From: Alphaproteobacteria bacterium
GTDB taxonomy: Bacteria > Pseudomonadota > Alphaproteobacteria > ATCC43930 > CGMCC-115725
Direction: 5' to 3'
DNA: 10,732 bases
Assembly: GCA_019241915.1 (NCBI GenBank)
Contig: JAFAWI010000668.1
Location: 1-10,732, forward strand
Notes under the pieces: generated by a model
Told to the model about the DNA's origin: nothing
Databases searched by the model: none
What the model saw: only the letters and a program-made list of their open reading frames with translations
Part shown: one piece after another, positions 1-6,457 of the stretch
Layout: each line of letters begins with the position of its first letter
Position numbering within the stretch: position 1 is the first letter of the stretch
Made by a program: the position numbers and the translations under genes

Positions 1-910
1 TGTAGACGACCTTGCAGCCGAGATGGTCCTGCAAATTTTCACCGACCCCGGGGAGTTCGTGCACCACCTCGATGCCGAACTGCTTGAGCAACGCCGCCGG
101 TCCCACCCCCGACAACTGCAGCAGCTGCGGCGATTGCAGCGAGCCGCCGGCGAGCAGCACCTCGGAGCGTGCCCGGGCGCGCCTAACCTGCCCGTGCTGC
201 CGGTATTCGACACCGATCGCGTGCTTGCCCTCAAACAGGATGCGCTGCGCCAGCGCGCCCGTCTCGACTTTGAGATTGGGCCGTTTCATCGCCGGACGCA
301 GATAGGTCACCGCGGTGCTGGCGCGGCGCCGGTTGCGCACCGTCAGCTGGTAGGTGCCGCAGCCTTCCTGCTCGGCACCGTTGAAGTCGGGATTGAACTT
401 GTGGCCGGCCTCTTGGCACGCGGCGATGAACGCGTCGTGCAGCTCGTGCGCGGCCTTCATGTCGCTGACCGCGAGCGGCCCGCCGGTGCCGTGGTGGTCG
501 TCGGCGCCGCGTTCCTGGTGCTCGGCGCGGCGGAAATAGGGCAGCACGTCGTCATAGGCCCAGCCGGCATTGCCGAGCTGCCGCCAATGGTCGAAATCCT
601 GTCTCTGGCCGCGAATGTAGATAAGACCGTTGATCGACGACGAGCCGCCCAACACCTTGCCGCGCGGCCATCTTATGCTTCTGCCGCCGAGCCCTTCGAC
701 CGGCTCGGTCTCGTAGACCCAGGTGATCGAAGGATTGAAGATGTTGCGGTAGAAGCCAGCCGGGATGTGAATCCAGGCGTTGCTGTCCTTGCCGCCGGCT
801 TCGAGCAGCAGCACTCGCGTCTGGGGGTCGGCCGTGAGGCGGTTGGCCAAGACGCACCCGGCCGAGCCGGCGCCGACGACGATGAAATCGGCTTCGGAAT
901 CGAAATTCAT
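1..910 (-). CDS. GMC-family FAD oxidoreductase (choline dehydrogenase-like), C-terminus beyond window
   Basis: Reading the minus strand from the ATG at 910 gives 303 open codons that run off the left edge, so this is about the first 55% of a family usually 530-560 residues long. An N-terminal Rossmann FAD-binding motif VVGAGSAGCVLANRL (residues 11-25) is followed by the acidic LLLEAGG end of the second strand. GMC signature 1 is at about residues 84-101 (GKVLGGSSSINGLIYIRG), and signature 2 at about 255-271 (GGSLQSPQLLQLSGVGP). PGVGENLQDHLG follows at 287-298, as in BetA and alcohol dehydrogenase relatives. The start is supported by GAGGA four bases upstream (915-919). Such enzymes oxidise alcohols (choline, polyethylene glycol, aliphatic or aryl alcohols) using FAD. 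The substrate cannot be read from this part, and the catalytic His lies outside the window. It is divergent from the sua5 gene. Confidence 0.93.
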   Translation of the reverse strand, partial: MNFDSEADFIVVGAGSAGCVLANRLTADPQTRVLLLEAGGKDSNAWIHIPAGFYRNIFNPSITWVYETEPVEGLGGRSIRWPRGKVLGGSSSINGLIYIRGQRQDFDHWRQLGNAGWAYDDVLPYFRRAEHQERGADDHHGTGGPLAVSDMKAAHELHDAFIAACQEAGHKFNPDFNGAEQEGCGTYQLTVRNRRRASTAVTYLRPAMKRPNLKVETGALAQRILFEGKHAIGVEYRQHGQVRRARARSEVLLAGGSLQSPQLLQLSGVGPAALLKQFGIEVVHELPGVGENLQDHLGCKVVY

Positions 911-933
911 GGGATCCTCAAGCACGGATGGAA

Positions 934-1003
934 CGTCCCGCCGCGGGCCGGCATCTACCCAGCCGCTCCACAGTGGATAAATGGCTACCGGCCTTCGCCG
1001 GTG
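934..1003. repeat. Degenerate palindromic intergenic repeat (REP-like, 'PAKAG' type)
   Basis: Two GC-rich arms flank a short centre containing CTCCACAGTGGATAAATGG (964-984). The right arm (982-1003) holds ACCGGCCTTCGCCGGT, itself a near-perfect hairpin. The left arm (934-961) is a decayed inverted copy containing GGGCCGGCATCTACCC. Read on the minus strand, one frame gives SPAKAGSHLSTVERL. That pattern resembles the spurious peptides encoded by a widespread intergenic repeat of alphaproteobacteria (PAKAG...STVERW...). The family assignment rests on memory of that pattern; the inverted symmetry is visible directly. It lies just upstream of the GMC gene start. Confidence 0.6.
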
Positions 1004-1018
1004 ATCGCAAGAAATGCA

Positions 1019-1169
1019 TCATGCCGCGTGAGGCTCGGCAACGCCGAGCTCCTGCAGATCGGCGAGGATGATGTCGTGCATGACAAAGCCGCGGTCGGTC
1101 ACATCGATGACTGCGCCAGTCGGTCTGGACACGCGTGGCGCAGGCGGTGCGGACGAATTTGTCGATCAT
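1019..1169 (-). pseudogene. Candidate small gene split by a +1 frameshift (~49 codons), unknown function
   Basis: An ATG at 1169 is preceded at four bases by a strong ribosome binding site, GGGAGAAC (1174-1181 on the minus strand). It opens MIDKFVRTACATRVQTDW. After that the frame turns into arginine/histidine-rich sequence of shadow-frame type. The neighbouring frame carries a protein-like stretch, TGAVIDVTDRGFVMHDIILA then DLQELGVAEPHAA, ending in TGA at 1019-1021. Start to stop is 151 nt, i.e. 50 codons plus one extra base, so removing one base between about 1115 and 1166 would give a 49-residue protein. An alternative is a 37-residue ORF from the GTG at 1132, but that start has no good ribosome binding site. 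I do not recognise the family. It is divergent from sua5, with a 56-nt gap. It may be a pseudogene, a sequencing error, or no gene at all. Confidence 0.35.
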
Positions 1170-1225
1170 CGGCGTTCTCCCGCGGCGATCTTGCGGGAGC
1201 GGCGGCCGGCGGACAAGGTGGTGCG

Positions 1226-2200
1226 ATGGCCGCATCTGTTGTCCCAGCGACCCCCGGATCGATCGCCCGAGCGGCGGCCCTGCTGCGGTCCGGGCAACTC
1301 GTCGCATTTCCGACCGAAACCGTGTACGGGCTCGGCGGCGACGCGACAAACGATGCGGCAGTCGCGGCGATCTTTGCAGCAAAAGGCCGCCCCCGCTTTA
1401 ACCCGCTGATCGTGCACGTGCCGGGCTTGGGAGAGGCTGAGGCGATCGCGGTGTTCGACGAACGCGCGCGCGCCGTCGCACGGCGATGCTGGCCGGGGCC
1501 GCTGACCCTGGTGCTGCGGCGGCGGCCAGACAGCGGCGTTTCGCTGCTCGCCTGCGCCGGGCTGGACACGGTGGCGGTGCGCGCGCCGGCGCATCCGGTC
1601 GCGCAGGCGTTGCTGCGCGATGCCGGGCGGGCGCTGGCGGCGCCCTCGGCCAACCGCTCAGGCCGAGTGAGCCCGACGACGGCCGCGCATGTCGCAGCCG
1701 AGCTTCGAAGCGGTGCCGCATTGATACTCGATGGCGGGGCTTGTGCGGTCGGGATCGAATCGACGGTGGTCGACCTGACGGCGCCGCGTCCGGTGATGCT
1801 GCGGTCGGGCGGCGTGACCGTCGAGCAACTGGCGACGGTGCTCGGACGGATAGCCGAGACCGTCGGCGAGCCCGTTCCACCACGGGCGCCGGGGCAGCTC
1901 CCCAGTCATTACGCGCCGCGCCTGAAGCTGCGCCTCGACGCCGCGGACGCTCAGCCCGCCGAGGCCCTGCTGGCGTTCGGGCCTGATGTCCCGGCGGGTT
2001 TCGCGGCGGTGCTGAACCTGTCGGAACGCGGCGATCTCGCCGAGGCGGCGGCAAACCTGTTTGCGATGCTGCGCCGGCTCGACCGGCGCGAATTCTCCGG
2101 CATCGCGGCGATGCCGATCCCAGAGCGTGGCCTCGGCCGGGCGATCAACGACCGGCTGCGCCGGGCAGCCGCGCCGCGCCGCTCGCCGCGTTTTAGCTGA
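1226..2200 (+). CDS. sua5: L-threonylcarbamoyladenylate synthase, long Sua5 form
   Basis: 324 residues. The enzyme makes threonylcarbamoyl-AMP from threonine, bicarbonate and ATP, the first step of t6A37 modification of ANN-decoding tRNAs, and acts in the cytosol. The YrdC domain (about 8-200) carries LVAFPTETVYGLGGDA (25-40), the KGRPRFNPLIVHV nucleotide-binding strand (53-65), WPGPLTLVL (89-97), APSANRSGRVSPT (139-151), GIESTVVDL (176-184) and LRSGGV (192-197). A linker with PGQLPSHYAPR (222-232) matches the lid-type linker of Sua5. A degenerate C-terminal Sua5 domain follows (about 233-324, LLAFG at 248-252). The open frame extends back to position 23 antisense to the GMC gene, but homology begins only after the ATG at 1226. 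That ATG has AAGGTGG a few bases upstream. The stop lies within the end of the convergent HD-repeat gene (8-bp overlap). Confidence 0.95.
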   Translation: MAASVVPATPGSIARAAALLRSGQLVAFPTETVYGLGGDATNDAAVAAIFAAKGRPRFNPLIVHVPGLGEAEAIAVFDERARAVARRCWPGPLTLVLRRRPDSGVSLLACAGLDTVAVRAPAHPVAQALLRDAGRALAAPSANRSGRVSPTTAAHVAAELRSGAALILDGGACAVGIESTVVDLTAPRPVMLRSGGVTVEQLATVLGRIAETVGEPVPPRAPGQLPSHYAPRLKLRLDAADAQPAEALLAFGPDVPAGFAAVLNLSERGDLAEAAANLFAMLRRLDRREFSGIAAMPIPERGLGRAINDRLRRAAAPRRSPRFS

Positions 2201-3068
2201 AGAAGTGTGAGTTGATGCTGCTGATGCCCTTCAGCAGGATTGTCGATCCGTCGTTCAACGTGATCAGCGTGTCATGCCCGCCATTGACCTGCTTCGAGTG
2301 GGCGAGCGCGCTGGCGGCGGTATCGCCGCCGGTGAGCTGGATCTTGTCTCCGGCGCTCTGGCTGAAGCCGACCACGGTATCGGCGAACTTCGCGGCACTG
2401 TCGGCCAAGGTCTCGTGCGTCCCGCCAAAAGTGACGTGCGCGTTGCCGCCGGCGGAGACCGTGTCATGCGAGCCGCTGACATTGACGGTGTCGTGGCCGC
2501 TCGCGAGCACGACGCTGTCATGCCCGCCGAAGACGCTGACCGAGTCGCCGCCAGCACCGGCCGAGACGGTGTCGTGCGTGCCGAAGACCCTGATGCTATC
2601 CGCGCCGGCGCCGCCGCTGACGCTGTCGTGGTTGCCCAGAACCGTGATCGAATCGTGCCCGGCGCCGCCGCTGACGCTGTCATGGTTGCCGAGGACACCG
2701 ATCGTGTCATGCCCGGCCCCGCCGATCGCGGTGTCGTTCGAGCCGAACAGGTTGAGCGTGACCGCCGCGGCACCGCCGGAAATCGTCTCGCCGGTGCCGT
2801 AAGCGCCGATCGTGTCGTGGGAGCCGGTATCGGTCGCGGCAAACTTGCCGCTGATCAGGTCAAGCTGATGACCGCTTGGGCTGAGGACCGCGAGGCCCTC
2901 AAACCCGGCCGCCGGCGACTTCGGCGCATTGGCTTGCAGACCGACAAACAGCTCGACGTTGAAGTCGCCCGAGACGGCACCGCCGACACCCTTGCCCGTA
3001 GCGGTCTCGACCACATGTACGGTCTCATGCGCAGTAAGCTGAAAGTGTCCACCGGGGATCGTGGCCAT
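2193..3068 (-). CDS. RTX-like HD-repeat protein with type I secretion-like C-terminus
   Basis: 291 residues from the ATG at 3068, chosen because GAGGA lies five bases upstream; a TTG four codons earlier is less likely. There is no Sec signal peptide. Residues 1-80 are a non-repetitive Gly/Val/Ala-rich region without assignment. Residues 109-198 are five 18-residue repeats, each two nine-residue half-turns of the form G-x-H-D-S/T-V-S-G-G-A-G-H-D-S-I-x-V-L/F, with degenerate turns on both sides (82-108, 199-226). The GGAGHDTI half resembles the calcium-binding RTX nonapeptide; the GNHDSVS half is a variant with His-Asp. Residues 230-291 (DTVVGFSQSAGDKIQLTG ... LLKGISSINSHFFS) match the C-terminal segment of type I secreted RTX proteins, including the hydrophobic FF end. 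It is therefore probably an extracellular or surface beta-roll protein. No ABC/HlyD/TolC exporter genes are in the window. It follows the glycosyltransferase operon on the same strand after 143 bp. Confidence 0.85.
   Translation of the reverse strand: MATIPGGHFQLTAHETVHVVETATGKGVGGAVSGDFNVELFVGLQANAPKSPAAGFEGLAVLSPSGHQLDLISGKFAATDTGSHDTIGAYGTGETISGGAAAVTLNLFGSNDTAIGGAGHDTIGVLGNHDSVSGGAGHDSITVLGNHDSVSGGAGADSIRVFGTHDTVSAGAGGDSVSVFGGHDSVVLASGHDTVNVSGSHDTVSAGGNAHVTFGGTHETLADSAAKFADTVVGFSQSAGDKIQLTGGDTAASALAHSKQVNGGHDTLITLNDGSTILLKGISSINSHFFS
2475..2744 (-). repeat. Five in-frame 54-bp tandem repeats in the HD-repeat gene
   Basis: The 270 bp encoding residues 109-198 repeat with a 54-bp period. 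For example, GGCGCCGCCGCTGACGCTGT occurs at 2607-2626 and again at 2661-2680 on the plus strand. The central units are nearly identical at DNA level and the outer ones are diverged. This indicates expansion from the middle of the array and potential for length variation by slipped pairing or recombination. Confidence 0.88.
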
Positions 3069-3123
3069 TTCATTCCTCAACGCACAAGGGCGGCCTCCGC
3101 CAACCGGCAGAGAACCCCCCTCG

Positions 3124-3178
3124 CAAAATTTGACGCAGCTTTATGCGTATTCTTCAAGCATTTTATATATCAAAATCG
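3124..3178 (-). promoter_or_regulatory. AT-rich promoter region of the HD-repeat gene with shared motif
   Basis: This AT-rich island in a GC-rich context lies 56-110 bp upstream of the HD-repeat ATG. On the minus strand it contains TTTTGATATATAAAATGC followed by GCTTGAAGAATACGC (motif about 3139-3159). A related sequence lies upstream of the WbsX gene (8344-8366). I cannot fix -35 and -10 boxes with confidence; TATAAA or GAATAC are possible -10 elements. Between here and the gene is a GC-rich leader with a small GGCGGAGGCCGCC hairpin. No clear terminator for the upstream operon is visible in 3069-3211. Confidence 0.4.
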
Positions 3179-3211
3179 CGGAATGAGGGTGGGCCGTCTG
3201 GACTCAACTTG

Positions 3212-6200
3212 TTACGACTTGTTTCGGCGGGGTTTGCGACGCTGACGGACCGCCTCCGGCGGCGTCAGCCGGTAATAGTCCGCCAGCAAGGCGGAGGGCT
3301 CGGCGCCGATCTCGACGCCGACGGGCCAGCTGCTGGAGCGCTCAACTTCGCTCAGGATGGCGCTGTTGATTTCGGCCGGGCCGCTGGCGAGCGGCAGCAG
3401 CGTCCCAACCCCGCTCGCGGCGATCCGCTCTTCGAGCGCGCCGCATGCCAAGGCCACCGGATAGAGGCCGGCGGCATAGGCGTCCGACAGCGCGTAGCAG
3501 TAGGTCTCGGGCCAAATGCTGAGGAACAGCGCAAGGTCGCACGGGTTTTCCGCAACGAGGCGCGGCAGATCGCTGCGGGCATATGGGCCGACAAAGCGCA
3601 CATTGCCGAGCTGCTGCAGCGGCGCCGGATCGGCGACATATCCGAACAGCCGAAATTCGAGCCGCAGGCCGCGCTTCAAGGCATCTCGCGCGCAAGCGAG
3701 CAGCAGGTCGTATCCCTTGTTCGGGCCGATCGCGCCGATCACCGCGACGCGCGCGGCTTCGCGCGAAGCCGGACGGCGGATCGCCGCGCGGCGCGGCGGT
3801 TCGGGGTGGCTCTGTACCACGCAGGCGAGGCCGGGGAAATGGCCGGCAATGCGCTCGGCAGCGTCGCGGCTCGGGATAAAAACGCGGCGTGCGCCGCGCA
3901 GCAGATCGCCATGCGCGCGCAGCCATTCGCGGACGGAGCCATGCGCGCGATAGGCCTCGGCGAGCTGTGGGTGCGGTCCGTTGAGGGCAATGCAGCCTTC
4001 GCAGGTTTCAACCGGCGGCTCGCCGCAATAGCGCTTTGCATCGTCGATCAGGTCGATGCGCGGGCAAAAGGCCGCATAGTCGTGCAGCGTTACATCATAC
4101 GCGACGCCGAGACGGCCAGGCAGCGACGCCCATTGCCTGCCGCCCATGGTCTGGTGCAGGTGGACATGCCATATACCGCAGCTTCTCAATTCGTCGATCA
4201 GCGTGTCGAAGTCGCGCGGCAGCCGATAGATGCTGACCGTGCCGAGCGGCGGACTGCGCAGTCTGGCCACGCCGGACGCATCGGAATTGCTTTCGAGGAT
4301 CAGCACGTGGTGGCCTTCCGCCGCCAATCTGGCTGCCATGTCCTCGACGTGCACCGCGGTGCCGCCGCCGTGGCGGTGCGAAACGAACAGCATAAACCGG
4401 CTGCTGAAGCGCCGCAGGCGGGCCCAGTCGACGGCGCGGCGCGCCGCGGCTGCGGGATCCTCGCGAATGAAATCGAAGACCCGCGGCACATAGTCCGGAT
4501 AGAGGCGGTCGAGCGTCCGCAGGTTGGTCTCGATCTGCGCTTTGCGCCCGTCCGCGCCGAATGAGACGGCGCCGCGATGGACGACGAACAGGTCGGCGGC
4601 CAGCAGGTGGCGCCAGCCGCGCGCGGCGGCGAGGATGCACAGCTCGTTTTCTTCGCCGTAGCCGCGCTGCCAGCGTTCGGCATTGAGCAGCCCGACCTCG
4701 CGCAGCATCGCACGGCGCAGATAGGTGCAGAAGCCGACCGCAGTCGGGATCGCGATCGCCGCATCGCGGTTGACGCCGGCGCACAGCCGGTCGAGCTCCT
4801 GCCAGGGCAGCTCGACGGGAAGCTCATTGTCCTTGTTGATCTCCGGATACGAGCAGATCGTCGCGCTGTTGGACAACGGTGTCACCGAGCCGGTGTTGGC
4901 GGCGCGGTACGCGGCCGCACGCAGCCGGTCGATCCAGCCGGGCGGCACCAGCGTATCGGCGTTGAGCAGAATGACGTCACGGTCCGGGTGCAGCGCCATC
5001 CCGGCGTTCGCCGCCGCCGGAAAGCCGAGATTGCCGGGGTTGACCAGCAGCGTCACCCGGCCCCCCTGCGCGTAGTCCCCAAGCGTCGCGCGTAGCTGCT
5101 GGTCCGGGCCGCAATCGTCGACAACGACGATCTCGTGCCGCGTCCGGTTCGCCGCCGCCAGCACCGATTCAAGACAGGCCAGCGTCTCGTCGTGACCGGC
5201 ATAGACCGGGATCACCACATCGACGATGTCGCTGACCGGCGCCGTTGGAGCACGAAACCGCAGCGCATCGGCGCAGGACAGCGTCGCCGGTGCCGCGCCG
5301 GCTCCGCCCCGCAATGCGGCGATCGCCTGCGGCACGATCTCGTCTCGGATCGCCGAATAGCCGCGCGCGCCGTCGTCGGGCACCGACGCGGCGACCGCTT
5401 CGAGCTGTTCGATGACACGCGACAACGGCGTAAAGGTGAAGGGCCCCGGAATGACCGGATTCGCGGTTCCGTGCGCCAGCACCTCGACGCGGAGCTCGCG
5501 GTGCCGCGATACGCCGGGCGGCGTCGCGAAGGCGAAGCTGCAATTGACAGCGCCAGGGCGGGCCGCAGGATCGGGACCCGGCTGGTCGGCCAGCACAGAG
5601 ACGCGCTCGCCATTGACCATGACGTCGAGCGCCACCGGCCGATCGGGAGCCTCGATGCAGCTGACCCAGCCGCTGCCGCCATGCTGGTCCAGGCGTTCGA
5701 GTTGGCCGGTGAAGGTGGCTTGAAACCGGCGCTCGCCGGGTGCGAGAAGCTTGCCGGAGGCGCGGTGGCGGAAGGCGATGCGGTGGGTGTTGCCGTCGAA
5801 GCAAAGCGCCGGTAGCGGTTCGGCGAAGCCGAAGCAGCCGTCGTCGATGCCCTGCGAGGCCAACCCCTGACGCAGGCGGTCGGCGACGACCGTTCGTGCG
5901 ATGCGGTCGTCCACCAGCATTTCGAACACCGCCCGAGTCGGCTCGCGCACCCGCTCCCGCGCCCAACCTGCGGCCATGCCGGCTTCCATCGGCTCGAACG
6001 CGCCGTCGAAATGGCCGGGCCCGAGCAGCAGCGGCGCCTCGCTCAATTCCATGCCATCGGCAAACACGCGAACTGCCGCGCCGGGCATGACCCGGTTGGG
6101 CGGGATCGCGCAGGCAAAGCCGCTGTACCCGTCATGATCGCCGACGCCGACCAGTTCGCGGCGCAATCCGTCGGCCATCGTTTCGCCGGCAAGGATGTCG

Positions 6201-6457
6201 TCGACATAGAGCGCGATCCTGACGCGCCGGCGGCCGTAATCGCGATCGTAGGCCCAGCCGATCACGCTGCGCCCCAGCATGCCGTCGATGCCTCCTACCG
6301 TGTTGAAGCGATGCCCCGCCGGCTGGCGGCGCAGAAAGTTCACCGGCGTGTGCAATGCCGCAGGTCCGATCTCGGCCTCGGCGGCATTGCGCTCGGGATC
6401 CGGCGCGGGCGGCGTCGACAATGCGCTGGAGCCGAATGGCGGCCCGCGATCACGCAT
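3212..6457 (-). CDS. Multidomain bifunctional glycosyltransferase (3 beta-modules + GT2 + GT4-like)
   Basis: 1081 residues from the ATG at 6457, which overlaps the upstream WbsX gene by 8 nt (ATGCGTGA), so translation is probably coupled; a GTG at 6538 is an unlikely alternative. Residues 64-141, 157-243 and about 249-343 look like three copies of a beta-sandwich-like module with a GWA/GWV core and, in the first two, a DG..GF..P ending. The GT2 domain (about 411-663) has VDVVIPVY, VVDDCG (D447/D448), a donor/metal motif LNADT (D501) and GYGEEN (E602/E603), the usual GT2 acidic residues. The C-terminal GT4-like domain (about 684-1065) has HGGGTAVH (696-703), the TLHDY/CPRIDLID segment with a Cys cluster (CEGC), VIGAIGPNKGYDLL and SIWPETYCYALSD. 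In the last, the family's EX7E motif reads E984...D992. No membrane segments are evident. It probably assembles a surface or protein-linked glycan in the cytosol; donor and acceptor are unknown. Confidence 0.92.
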   Translation of the reverse strand: MRDRGPPFGSSALSTPPAPDPERNAAEAEIGPAALHTPVNFLRRQPAGHRFNTVGGIDGMLGRSVIGWAYDRDYGRRRVRIALYVDDILAGETMADGLRRELVGVGDHDGYSGFACAIPPNRVMPGAAVRVFADGMELSEAPLLLGPGHFDGAFEPMEAGMAAGWARERVREPTRAVFEMLVDDRIARTVVADRLRQGLASQGIDDGCFGFAEPLPALCFDGNTHRIAFRHRASGKLLAPGERRFQATFTGQLERLDQHGGSGWVSCIEAPDRPVALDVMVNGERVSVLADQPGPDPAARPGAVNCSFAFATPPGVSRHRELRVEVLAHGTANPVIPGPFTFTPLSRVIEQLEAVAASVPDDGARGYSAIRDEIVPQAIAALRGGAGAAPATLSCADALRFRAPTAPVSDIVDVVIPVYAGHDETLACLESVLAAANRTRHEIVVVDDCGPDQQLRATLGDYAQGGRVTLLVNPGNLGFPAAANAGMALHPDRDVILLNADTLVPPGWIDRLRAAAYRAANTGSVTPLSNSATICSYPEINKDNELPVELPWQELDRLCAGVNRDAAIAIPTAVGFCTYLRRAMLREVGLLNAERWQRGYGEENELCILAAARGWRHLLAADLFVVHRGAVSFGADGRKAQIETNLRTLDRLYPDYVPRVFDFIREDPAAAARRAVDWARLRRFSSRFMLFVSHRHGGGTAVHVEDMAARLAAEGHHVLILESNSDASGVARLRSPPLGTVSIYRLPRDFDTLIDELRSCGIWHVHLHQTMGGRQWASLPGRLGVAYDVTLHDYAAFCPRIDLIDDAKRYCGEPPVETCEGCIALNGPHPQLAEAYRAHGSVREWLRAHGDLLRGARRVFIPSRDAAERIAGHFPGLACVVQSHPEPPRRAAIRRPASREAARVAVIGAIGPNKGYDLLLACARDALKRGLRLEFRLFGYVADPAPLQQLGNVRFVGPYARSDLPRLVAENPCDLALFLSIWPETYCYALSDAYAAGLYPVALACGALEERIAASGVGTLLPLASGPAEINSAILSEVERSSSWPVGVEIGAEPSALLADYYRLTPPEAVRQRRKPRRNKS

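Noticed and set aside
23..1225. Long open frame running 400 codons upstream of, and in frame with, sua5
   Set aside because: It lies antisense to the GMC gene, whose FAD and GMC motifs are clear; the composition is Arg/Ala/Gly-rich with no domain. It is open only because of GC3 bias.
2475..2744. CRISPR or non-coding tandem array
   Set aside because: The 54-bp units are contiguous, in frame and translate to regular 18-residue beta-roll repeats; there are no spacers.
2274..3245. 323-codon plus-strand ORF opposite the HD-repeat gene
   Set aside because: It mirrors the repeats of the minus-strand gene (ADAVVVAQ, ADAVMVAED) and has no independent domain; the minus strand has the ribosome binding site and secretion signal.
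3143..4564. 473-codon plus-strand ORF
   Set aside because: It is antisense to the GT4-like and GT2 domains, has no recognisable motifs, and its composition is typical of a shadow frame.
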